From assembly GCA_947359465.1 (NCBI GenBank), contig OX375876.1, positions 84,652,359-84,716,358 of the forward strand: DNA of 64,000 bases, written 5' to 3'. The translations under genes and the position numbers were made by a program. Origin of the DNA: Metellina segmentata. Lineage: Eukaryota; Arthropoda; Arachnida; Araneae; Tetragnathidae. The notes beneath the pieces were generated by a model. The model made no database searches. It was not told the origin of the DNA and worked only from the letters and a program-made list of their open reading frames with translations. Positions 25,295-34,898 of the stretch are shown in pieces; the stretch's first letter is position 1; each line of letters opens with the position of its first letter.

Positions 25295-25459
25295 TTCGAC
25301 AACGAAGGCTTCGGTGAAATTCCGTGGGACGATTTCCTAATGGCCCTGGAGAGCCCCGACTTCCAGGAATGCATAGAACCATCTAAGAGGGAGGTCCTGG
25401 CATCCAAGGCACGGGAGAAGAGAACCTACGCCATCACTTTCGATGACTTCGTGGCGGTG
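25295..25459 (+). CDS. Rhomboid-related protease, EF-hand exon
   Basis: The acceptor TTCTTGCAG is followed by 55 codons and the donor GTAAGC, phase 0 at both ends. Base composition is clearly more GC-rich than the flanks. The protein begins FDNEGFGEIPWDDF, an EF-hand-like loop (Asp at position 1, Gly at 6, Ile at 8, Asp at 12, but Phe at position 5, so calcium binding may be weak). It continues EPSKREVLASKA and ends ITFDDFVAV. Vertebrate RHBDL3 has the same arrangement, including a KREVL stretch and a DFVSL motif after a degenerate EF-hand. In Drosophila Rho-4, calcium binding at this cytosolic domain is known to regulate the protease. The membrane-embedded Ser/His core should lie on later exons, not seen before 64000. 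RHBDL1/2/3 or Rho-4/Stet orthology cannot be settled from this part. Confidence 0.85.
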
Positions 25460-26381
25460 GTAAGCATCTCACCTTTCGTTTCATCTACCTGGCTGTGCCC
25501 GAGTGGTGTACAGGCGTTCACTTGCATGTCAACGGACAAAAAATAGGAACGATCAAAGGACAGACGAGTTTTGTCAAGTGGAAGCTGGAACCCAAAATTA
25601 TTGAAATTCGATTTTGAGATTTTGAATCTATTTTATGCTCTTTCCAGTCCGATTCATTTTTTTTTCAAGTCCTAAACAAGTTTTAACAAATATTATAAAA
25701 CAATTTATGTGAAACAAGTAATGAACTCTCTCGAATAAACTCAGTTTGAACTTAAAACTCGGTTTTCCTTAAAATGAACATTTTGTATCTTAGACGTGCC
25801 TTTTTTTAAGAAACTGCTTTAATATTTTTAAACATTCTTTCCAACGTACTCAAAAAGCACCTTAAGATTATACTGGTGGTCATTTTCTTATTAGTTGAGA
25901 AATTACTTTTCTTGCAAATTTTAAGATTAAAAAAAAAAAAAAACTAGGGAAAAACATTTTTTTTTTGTTTATTTTTTATATGGTAAGGTGGGACAAGAAC
26001 GGACCAATATCTTCAAGTTCATATTGAACCAATATTACTAGGCCCCAGTAATTTTTAAAAGTTCCACATTTTTACTACTACCAGACCCTATACTAGTATT
26101 TCTACCTTCTTATTTGCTATAAATTATTATTGATGTAATTTTAAAAAATGCTTTCTAAAGCTATTCCATGGGGTCACACTTGTATAACATGGACTGTTTT
26201 CTTGTTTGCAATGTAATAGTTATTTGAGTGAGGAAAGAACAATTCAGTTTATTCATGCCCTCATTTGGTCTGTGCAACTTCCCTGTTGAAATTCGAAGCG
26301 TCCTAGAAGTGAAACAAATATATAAGTCTCCTTCAAGCATTTTCGGCTAATGGCAGCTCCTTTAATCACAACCACGCTTTA
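25460..26381 (+). other. Rhomboid intron 3, first part
   Basis: AT-rich with poly-A and poly-T runs near 25930-25970. No element is recognised until the mariner at 26382. Because no later exon was found, intron 3 may extend to the end of the window. Confidence 0.5.
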
Positions 26382-27404
26382 CACAGAGGTTGTTCGCACA
26401 TTTTTTAGACGATTTTGGTTAGCGGTAATAAAAAATCGTTTGCTGCAAAAGAAATAGTTGCAGTTGTACTATGTTTTTAAAAGTCAAAATTATCGTCTGC
26501 CGCTTGAGAGGTTTGTTTTTATTAAAAATGGCGTTTTTAACGAAGCAGTGGTTCGAAGGCTCACTGTGTACGGTGTCCACTGTACACAAAATGATAAACG
26601 TTGATTTAAATCTTAAGAAAGCGAAAAAAATCGCAATGTGCATCGTCTTTCTCCAAAGCATATACTGAACGTAGGACACGCTGCCGAATTCTATATGAGA
26701 AACACTTATCCAAAGAAAAATGGGAAAAAATTGTCACAATAGATGAATCATGGGTGTATTTAAATGATTGCAGCAAAAAAAAAGAGCCATATATTTATCA
26801 TAAAAGGGGAGAAAATAATTTAACTACATGGTTCACAGAATCGAAAGAAAGTTTTTCTAAGGGATTCATGATTGCTGCTAGTTTTTCATATCATGGCAAG
26901 TTAAAAATAAAGAGAGTGGGAAAAAATGTCACGATTAACTCCAAATACTATCAGGAACATATTTTATCGCCAATTTTTCTGAAGGAAATACCATCACTTT
27001 ACCCACAGTGCCATCAATCTGTGGAACTCCATCAAGACAAAGCTAGCAGTCACACATCAAAATCCACTGTCAATTTCCTTATTGAAATGGAACAAAAAAC
27101 CGGTATCAAGGCCATACCCTTCACTGATATCCCTATGGATTTTTGTGCTTTCGGACTTTTAAAATCTGCATTATCCAAACGTCGTCCCACAACCCTTACA
27201 GGACTCTGGAAAGCTGTTCAGGAGGAATGGGATAGAATACCTCTTCTGACACTTCAAAAGGCATTATTATCCTGGAAATTACGGTGTCGAAAGATAGTTC
27301 AGAATAAGGGCTATCAAATAGAACATTTAAAACACAAGAACATTTTGTAATTTAGTTTTGTGAATACAATATACATTGTCTAAAAAATGTGTGAACAGCC
27401 TCTG
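26382..27404 (+). mobile_element. rosa-type mariner element with matching TIRs
   Basis: The left end CAGAGGTTGTTCGCACATTT (26384 on) and the reverse of the right end CAGAGGCTGTTCACACATTT (from 27404) match over about 27 bp with two differences. Both end in TTTTTTAGAC-like sequence. TA flanks the right end, and TA is found two bases outside the left TIR. At about 1.02 kb it is shorter than a complete mariner (about 1.3 kb), because the N-terminal transposase region is eroded. It carries the transposase relic at 26610-27350. Confidence 0.88.
26610..27350 (+). pseudogene. Mariner (rosa/DD41D-like) transposase, N-truncated
   Basis: A single frame runs from 26610 to a TAA at 27350. It shows IDESWVYL (first catalytic Asp), VELHQDKASSHTSKST (second), then PMDFCAFGLLKSALSKRRPT and an LLSWKLRCRKIVQNKGYQIE tail, all hallmarks of the rosa-like mariner family. 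The HQD and PMD aspartates are separated by 33 residues. Related copies carry an additional SPD-containing segment of about eight residues just before PMD (DD41D spacing), so an in-frame deletion of about 24 nt beside the catalytic site is inferred. The N-terminal helix-turn-helix domains are not readable. The transposase is therefore almost certainly inactive despite its long open frame. Confidence 0.88.
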
Positions 27405-30400
27405 TATTCAATGAACTCCCATAACCCCTCAAACACTCTAACCACGATCTAACTCAAAGTATTTTTGAAAGAAGAAATGTTATGCAATGATGCTCATCAC
27501 CACAATAGATAATTAAATGTCAAATCTACAGTAAGTTTTCTTCCGTATACACTACTGTTTGTGAAAATTGCAACACTGCGAAAGAATCATCATAAATAAA
27601 TGAAATTTATTCCACGTATTACTTATAGTGGTTTAAACAAACGATCAAATTTCCAGAGCAATTAACAAAAATAATATATATATATATATATATATATACG
27701 ATTTTCTTTAAAAGGCAAAATATATTAATTCTAAATGTTCCTTATTTCATCCATTAAATAAATAATGTAATTTCAGTTGTATGTATGTGTTAAACCTGAA
27801 ACTATGCTTAAATATATAGTATTTTTATGAATGAAAAAAATCTAAATTGTGTATATTGATCCGTTGATTCATTAAGTACATAAAGCATCAGGAAATATTT
27901 ACTTCTTTACTAAAGCATAAGAGAAAATTATGGAGCTTTACTCTTTAAAAAGTAATGCAAATCTATGAACCTTGAAACTCTATATTTAAATTTTGGTAAC
28001 TCTTTAGTAAACTATAGTACTTTTGGGTTTAACTTCCCTTATACCCAAAAGTACTAGTGATAAATAATTCATTCGTTATACTAATGCCATGCCATGTTAG
28101 CAATGTATATAAATACTTGTTTTGCTAAACAGAACGTCCCGTTACTAATTTCCAAAATAAAAAAATATTACAAAAATTATTTTAAGCGTAATGCAATAAG
28201 CACATTTTGAAAAATACAGCTTGTTAACTGATTTTAAATAAAAACAATTCCAAAGCATTTCGTGTCTCTCATCGAGATAAAAAAAATCTATTTTTTAATT
28301 CCTCTCAGAATATCAGGTTTTTTTCCTCACTATGGTAAGGCCAGAGCTTCAAAAAATATTTCAAAATTACTTGCTTATTTCATTTATGTTTTATTTGTTT
28401 GAATTTCGATAATAAACTGAAATTTTATACTTTAAAGTAACAAGATATTCATGTTTTCCTGCAATAATTCTTTTGAAGTTATTGTTGATCGGATTTTTAG
28501 AGTTGAAGGTAATTTGAATTTAAACATTTTGTCACAAATTTAAGGATGTTTGATTTTGAATTGGGCCTGAAAGCTGATAGTTTAAATGATTATAAAAATC
28601 TACGTTTCTGGTTCTTGCGTAGAGAATATTTATGATTTAATCTTTACAAATCTAACTCGAGTGAAAACAATTTTCCTCAGCCTGGTGCCAGAGGGTTCAT
28701 CTCTATCTCCATCGGAATCCAGACGTAGTAAAAAAATTATCCCAACAAATAAAATCAAACACACATTTGTGATTGAATAGTGGCGTCATCTAGTGCAATT
28801 TTTGGCAAATAGAAATGCATGGATGCAATTCTATTTGCTGTTCATGAAATGCTTCTTTTTTTAAGTAAATTTATTTTGTTGAATCAAATGCATAGAGAAA
28901 GAATATAAATCACCTGAATGAAAATAAATTTAATTTTCTGGATACTGGAATCATACTATCTCTAAATATTTTTTTTTAATTTAAAATAGTGTTTTCATTT
29001 TAATCGTATTTGAATCTATTCTCCAAAAATTTGAATATTTTTGTTGGTAAATAAAAGGTTATCAGATCTGAAAAAGGTTAATTCAAAAAGTTGTATGAAG
29101 AAACATAGATTAAACATTCCTCTGCTGCGAAGTTTTCAACCAGATTCACTTCATTGCTGGCTCCATCTACTGTGCATAAATAGAAACTTAAAAAAATACG
29201 CACGTTTGTAGCTTTATAGTTACAATATATAGTATTCGCGCGATGTAGTTTTCTACAACAAAGTATAGATTAGGATTCTTATCCAATTCAAATAATTTTA
29301 TAAACTTTATCTTATAATAATTTTCAAGGGTGTACTAGAGAGTGAGTATAGATTAATTTTTTGTTTTGTTTTGTATTGACTTGGAATCGAAGAGCATTTC
29401 AGCAAAGGATTTTTTTTCAGCTTTTCCACCACCCTAGAAATCTAAAATTCAACTGATGATAATTCCATTAATATCTAATTCTCTCATCAGTTACTGAAAC
29501 CTTATATTTTTCTGGATTCTGAAGATTAAAAATGTGTTTCATGGCTCAATAATTTTTTACAATGAATATTTATTTTTAATTATTTCTCTGTATTTTAAAA
29601 CAAACAATCAGGACTTTATTTTTCCAATTATTTTTGTTTTAAAATATTTTAAAATTAACCTAAGAATATATTGGGAATTTCAGAAAAATTCCAATACACT
29701 CACAGTTTATTTAATTTTAAAAAATATGTAGTTTAAAAGAAAAATATTCGTGATGCTCCTTTCCACGGTATACAACAATGTATATGCTTTAAGGAATTGT
29801 CTTTGATCACGTTCCAATGTTCCTGTTTTCATTGCACTGGACCCCAACAGCGGAAACAGGCACGAGTAAACAGGTTACTACAGTAAAGACGACAAGAGAC
29901 AGCGATAACACCTCTCGACCACCGCGACTACGGTTGTACAAAGATTTTTAATGTTTTCATTTAACAACTAGTAGTAGCGCCATCTCTCGATGAATGTATT
30001 TACTATAAATATTCGCAGTTCTAGAATCATTCCATATTAAATAAGAAAACATCTGTATAAGAGAAGGATTTTAATCAAAATTCGTACAGTTGTTCAGTGA
30101 AGGGTATAAAAATTAATTCTTTAGAAGTTTCAAGGATCAAAGGACTTGTGAAATCGCTTAAGATTATATGTTTGAAGTTTAGTTTCTCAAAAACTTCTCA
30201 GCGGAGACAAAAATATTCTGATATCTTTATAATCCATGAAAATTTTTCACTTTGGAAAAAAAAAACATTTTTAAGCAGTATATTTATCTCAAAATTGCGA
30301 ACAAAATATAAAAAAAATTTCAATTTTAACAGAATTGAAACATTTTTAAAGACAATGAATTTAAAGACATTGTTGAAATTCAAGCCAGGTACAATGCTAG

Positions 30401-31024
30401 GTGAAACACAATTATTGAAGTTTAGATATCTCCTTTCATTTTCTTCAACTTTAAAATGGTAATAATAATTATAATAAAATGTGTGGAAGTTAAAAGGCAT
30501 TGAACAAAAACGATGTTTTTTTTAAAGCTAAGATTTTTTTTTGCGTTCACAGTTTCTTTTCAAAAGTGACGATGGTATTTACCCTTGGGAATTAATATTA
30601 TTTAACATAAACATTCACACACGTTGGATTAGATTTTCTATCAGTCTATCTAGATGTGTGTGTCGGTTTAAAACTGGATGCAATTCTGAACTGATTCAGA
30701 AGTAATGAGATTAATAGTATTAGTTAACTCTTGCTACAATATGTTGTAAAAACAATCGTGATATTTGTGCATTTCTTTTAAATTTAAAATATTTCGAGTT
30801 CTTAGATGAAAAAGAATCACTTTTACTTTTACTTTAAGTTACTTTTTAAAATCAAACAAAAACATTCCTTTTTACAACAATAAATTGCTAAACAATTGGA
30901 TTAAACTCAAATTGAAGTTACTTTTTTTAAACATTTTTGCTATCAATACTTGTAAATTTAAAACCGAAAACACACTAAAAACAATTTTATTCCATCAACC
31001 ATAAACTTTTTTAAAGCTGCTTTT
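27405..31024. other. AT-rich stretch without recognised genes
   Basis: Very AT-rich, with a (TA)n microsatellite at about 27674-27698. A 121-codon frame at 30097-30462 is lysine- and phenylalanine-rich, overlaps an opposite-strand frame and has no domain signature, so I do not call it. A short GC-richer patch lies at about 29830-29960. Confidence 0.55.
27674..27698. repeat. (TA)n microsatellite
   Basis: About twelve TA dinucleotides in a row. A second, shorter TA run lies at about 37402-37418. Confidence 0.95.
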
Positions 31025-31035
31025 CACAATAGGTA

Positions 31036-31220
31036 TTACGTTAGGTTGGTGTGGAAGTTTGGAGAGTGTGGTGCCAGCTCAGATGTTGCTTCGTCATCTG
31101 ACCGTGGTTCAAAATTACGAGGTGTTGTCCTCGGGTCTTTCCCTTAAGGGACTGATCCCGGACCGTCGTCAATAGCCCGTTGTGTTGCTCTAGTACGACG
31201 TTAACAAAAATTACCATTAC
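31036..31220 (+). mobile_element. SINE-A, 5'-truncated copy with target duplication
   Basis: This is the body and 3' end of the SINE seen full-length at 34560-34886, including GAGAGTGTGGTGCCAGCTCA and TTACCATTACC at the end. It is flanked by a perfect 11-bp direct repeat CACAATAGGTA at 31025-31035 and 31221-31231. The tRNA-like head is missing, as expected for 5' truncation during target-primed integration. Confidence 0.92.
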
Positions 31221-31231
31221 CACAATAGGTA

Positions 31232-31448
31232 GGTATTTTAATTAACATCACACTGCACCAATACAGCGGACTATTGTGGACGGTCCGGGTTCAGACCACA
31301 GGGGAAGATCTAAGGACACCACTAAATTTTGAACCACGGTCAGATGACGAGGTCACACCTGAGCTTGATACCCCATTCTCAGCATTTCCACACCACGCCA
31401 ACGTGAGGACAAAGGCAACTGCAGATTTAACGTGCACCAGTCCTCTAT
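31232..31448 (-). mobile_element. SINE copy, inverted next to the previous one
   Basis: The reverse-complement body of the same SINE superfamily shows CCACGGTCAGATGACGAGG, ACACCTGAGCT and GCCAACGTGAGGAC. The + strand SINE at 31036 was apparently inserted in or beside its 3' tail. Together they form an inverted repeat of about 180 bp per arm. The head is truncated. Confidence 0.85.
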
Positions 31449-31776
31449 ATATACAAAGCTCTTTGGTTACCGTTACTTCCAACCTTTTACAAGAACGACG
31501 CATCAACTCATGAGCAGTTTTGTTTGAAAATATAAAACATAATTTTGGAAATTAGTCGAAGATATTACAATTTGTTTAATTAGATAAAGCAAGAATTTAT
31601 TCGAATCTAACAAACCACACAAACTAGAATGGACAGCGAAATAAATTTCAATCGCATGCAATAGCAGTTTATATTTCGGGAATAAAGAAATCCCATGAAA
31701 AATTGATTGTATATATAGAATTTATTTTATCTAGTGAAAAAAAATGACAGTACAGAAGCTTATTATTTGTCTATAG

Positions 31777-32389
31777 CAGGGGTGGCCAACCTTTTACATA
31801 CCATGCGCCATTTTTATTTCACATACGAGTTCAGATGCGCCATATGTTACGTACCTATTCTACTTTCTTACATTTAAGATTGGGGTAGGATCTGCTGTAC
31901 TTAGGGGAAACTAAATTAGTTAATGTGCTGATGTGTAATTTGTTACTGAGAGCAGAAGAGAATTCTTCAAATTTGAATAAGGTCATTCGCGAAATCGTTT
32001 TGCTTTTAATTAATTTTATGGATGAAAAAATTTGTTTGTGTATGTATGTCGTTCCCCGACAATTTTTTTTTTGCAAATTTTCTTTGTTCTGGGTTTTTTT
32101 AATGTTCACAGTAATTTATCAGGTCAAAAGCCATTAAGATTTGAAAAAATCGGATCTGTTTATCAAATTTCATTTTTAAAAATGGATTTGCTTTTAAATA
32201 ATTGCGACGAATTTATGAGTAAGAAGGCTGTATGAATTGAGCTGAGAGCACTCTGATGTTGAAAGTATGAATTGGATTCAGTTATGGCGCCTACTTCAAA
32301 AGAATAAGTAGGCGAAAGAATGCAATGCGCCACTTGTTTTCATCCAATGCGCCACGTTTGGCGCATGCGCCACAGGTTGGCCACCCCTG
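31777..32389. mobile_element. hAT-type MITE with perfect 8-bp target duplication
   Basis: The ends CAGGGGTGGCCAACC and GGTTGGCCACCCCTG are exact inverted repeats. The flanking octamer GTCTATAG is present at 31769-31776 and 32390-32397. An 8-bp target duplication and CAGGGG-type ends are diagnostic of hAT transposons. The 613-bp interior has no transposase, and subterminal GCGCCA motifs recur near both ends. Short frames inside are not considered genes. Confidence 0.96.
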
Positions 32390-32397
32390 GTCTATAG

Positions 32398-32964
32398 TTT
32401 CACATAATTGAGTATAAATGAATAATGTTAAACTAATTTAAATTAATTATAATAAATTGGGGTTAGAATAAATTTCATCCGCGTACAACCAGATAATACC
32501 TTACGTACTATCGTTGAAAACCACTGAGATAAATCGTGTAATATACTGAACAATAGAATCATGGTCAATGTAAAGCATAATCTTAATAAATTTAATTATC
32601 CAATTATTTCATTCATTTCGCATAGTTTATCCAAAATATGATTGTTGTTTAGATGATTTAAAATTTTGACATACTAGGTAATTACAATTAAAATGGTTTA
32701 ACATAAGAAAAAAAAAGTTCCAAATTTATAAAATAGATGGCGCTTTAAGCGTCATAACGTAAATGGGTTCGGCTACAAGTGGCATTTGAATCGCAATACG
32801 ACGTCTATGGCGTGAGTTACACGTTAAACCAACTGTCCTGTTCAATGCGCATGATTGTATCGTTTTTTTACTGAAAATTACTACCAAGTCATTCAGCAGT
32901 TGTGGCACTGTTAGTGGAAAGCCCATCCACCGCGACGAGGTTCGTATCACTTCGGATGGGGAAA
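32398..32964. other. AT-rich flank, no recognised gene
   Basis: No recognised repeat to about 32720. From there the sequence becomes GC-richer and may be the 3' flank of the minus-strand transposase relic. A 112-codon minus frame at 32726-33064 runs across the 52-bp repeats and is not protein-like. Confidence 0.5.
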
Positions 32965-33131
32965 ATCGGTTTTTAACTATCCCGAGGCCAAAAACCGCAT
33001 AAAAAGCAACAATGAGATCGGTTTTTAGTTGTCCTGAGGCCAAAAACCGCATGAAAAGCATCAATGAAATCGGTTTTTAATTGTCTTGAGGCCATAAAAA
33101 GCAACAATGAAATCGGTTGTTAATTATCGCC
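32965..33131. repeat. 52-bp tandem repeat beyond the transposase 3' end
   Basis: Units start at 32965, 33017, 33069 and 33112, each beginning ATCGGTTTTTA or a close variant, with the core GAGGCCAAAAACCGCAT. The first two units are 52 bp, the third is about 43 bp and the last is partial. It sits just past the C-terminal end of the minus-strand transposase pseudogene and is probably a 3' UTR or subterminal repeat of that transposon. Confidence 0.85.
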
Positions 33132-34450
33132 AGACTTGCGCAAGACATGTTCAATATGCTGTCCACTGTTTTCTGCCACAAGTTGAAACCGAGAAAGTTC
33201 AAAACAGTATGTTCCACAACAGATCGGAATGTGTCAGGGGTCACGTCGTTAATTTGTTACACAAAGCTTGCCTTCAATTCAGCTAAGTTTGCAATCGGAC
33301 CACTGAACACAACATTTTTCTGATAACCCCACAGCCAGAAATCATAAGGATTGAGATCAGGTGATCGTGACGACCAGGCTGTTGGAAAATGACGGCTGAT
33401 AATTCTATCATTTCCGAAATGCCTCTTCAGCAGCTGCTTCACTGGCTTTGCAATGTGCGGAGGGGCTCCGTCTTGCATAAAAATGCTGCTACCCACACAT
33501 GCACGCTGTTGAAGTGTTGGAATGACGACTAGCGCGTCTTTCTAGGAATGGCTCTTCGTTACGTGGACGATTCTATTCAGGACCGTAGGTTGATCGATAG
33601 ATATTAACTCGTGATAAGAGTGAATCGATTCTTCAGTTCGATTCTTTCGTAACTTGTTTTGATCCACAGTGAGCTATGATTGATTATTTACTTGTTAAAA
33701 TATTACCAGTACCGGACTGAGGGAAACCTCAATAGTTTTTGTGCATCGCCCGTCTTAGCTCTGTTGGTTATTCTTGTACTGCTGTCACCACGCAATGTTT
33801 AAATTTGTTCTTCAAGTTTGTATTTCGACGATTTTTAACTGTATCTTCAAATATTTCCCACTTTAGATTCATTTTTCTCTTTAAGAAATAAAAATCTCTC
33901 ATCTTCAATTGATTGAGTTCATATATATCTGCATGTATTAGTTCACTAACTGTTAAGGCTCTACTTTCCACGAGTTTAATATCTACCGACCTACCTACGT
34001 TCCAAAATAGAATCGTCCACGCAACGAAGAGCCATTCCTAGAAAGACGCGCTAGTTGGAATGACGTAGTTGCGCAAAAGACTCTCATAGCGTTTACCATT
34101 GACGGTACAGGTAACAGGACCCGCAAAACCCATCTCCTCGAAAAAAAATGGTCCTACGATAAACGATGGCGTCAACCCGCACCACACAATTACCTTTGCA
34201 GAATGAAGAGGTCCTGGTTCATGTGCGAATGGATTATCCACTGCCCATATTCTGCAATTCTGAGTATTGGCATGTCCTTGGTGATGGAAACGGGCTTCGT
34301 CTGTCCTCAAAATGTTCCATGGCCATTCATTGTCCACTTCCATGCGAGCAAGAAATTCTAGAGCAAAAGTTTGTCTTACTGGCAGAATAACCAGTCAATA
34401 ATGTTCTTCCGTGTTGAATTACGTATAACAGTCACAGGCACGGGAGTATG
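33118..34450 (-). pseudogene. Mariner/Tc-type DDE transposase split by a MITE
   Basis: Two open segments are parts of one arthropod transposase of the type usually annotated with DUF4817 plus DDE_3. The N-proximal part (34038-34343) reads NILRTDEARFHHQG with the first catalytic Asp, then AKVIVWCGLTPSFIVGPFFF. The C-terminal part (33257-33496) reads IFMQDGAPPHIAKPV with the second Asp, then SRSPDLNPYDFWLWGY with the third. Further frameshifted remains (FQLVAENSGQHIEHVL) extend to about 33118. A 528-bp MITE with target duplication interrupts the gene between the first and second motifs. N-terminal helix-turn-helix sequence is missing, and a frameshift lies near 34345. Confidence 0.9.
33528..34055. 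mobile_element. MULE-like MITE with long TIRs and 10-bp target duplication
   Basis: The ends ACTAGCGCGTCTTTCTAGGA and its reverse complement begin terminal inverted repeats of about 70 bp or more, with few differences. TGGAATGACG lies on both sides (33518-33527 and 34056-34065). Long TIRs with a 9-10 bp target duplication are typical of Mutator-like elements, though other superfamilies are possible. The interior has a 67-codon minus frame without recognisable domains. Insertion is within a transposase pseudogene and therefore postdates it. Confidence 0.92.
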
Positions 34451-34559
34451 TGTTGGTATTAGTTAGTTTAACAGTCCCATATGAAACATGAAAGCAGTAT
34501 AGCCAATTACCATGCTGACCATGAAGAATATACAATATTAAGATCTCAACAAATCATCC

Positions 34560-34886
34560 CGACCAACCGGTATAGTGGTTAAGGTGTTAGCCTCTAGATC
34601 GGAAGGTTCCTGGTTCGAATCCGGGTTCGGGCATGGATGTTTGTAAACGTATGGTATAGAGGCGGCTGGTACACCTTAAATCTGTCGTGGCCGAAAGTCC
34701 TCACGTTGGGTTGGCGTGGAAGTTTGGAGAGTGGGGTGCCAGTTCAGGTGTTGCTTCGTCATCTGACCGTGGTTCAAAATTACGAGGTGTTGTCCTCGGG
34801 TCTTTCCCTTAAGGGACTGATCCCGGAATGTCGTCAATAGCCCGTTGTGTTGCTCTAGTACGACGTTAACTAAAATTACCATTACC
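34560..34886 (+). mobile_element. SINE-A, full-length copy
   Basis: The tRNA-derived head has an A-box-like TATAGTGGTTAAGG (34571 on) and a B box GGTTCGAATCC (34612 on), the internal RNA polymerase III promoter. The body follows (TTGGGTTGGCGTGGAAGTTT, CATCTGACCGTGGTTCAAAA) and the 3' end is ACTAAAATTACCATTACC. A perfect 12-bp target duplication AACAAATCATCC flanks it (34548-34559 and 34887-34898). It is the best reference copy in the window. The TATAGTGGTTA arm is like Asp/Glu-type tRNAs, but it is not a functional tRNA gene. Confidence 0.96.
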
Positions 34887-34898
34887 AACAAATCATCC

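Noticed and set aside
30097..30462. 121-codon + frame as a gene
   Set aside because: Lys/Phe-rich translation of AT-rich DNA with a 100-codon frame opposite it, no motif or splice support.
34560..34640. Functional tRNA gene
   Set aside because: A and B boxes belong to a SINE head with target duplication and a 250-bp body; the cloverleaf is not complete.
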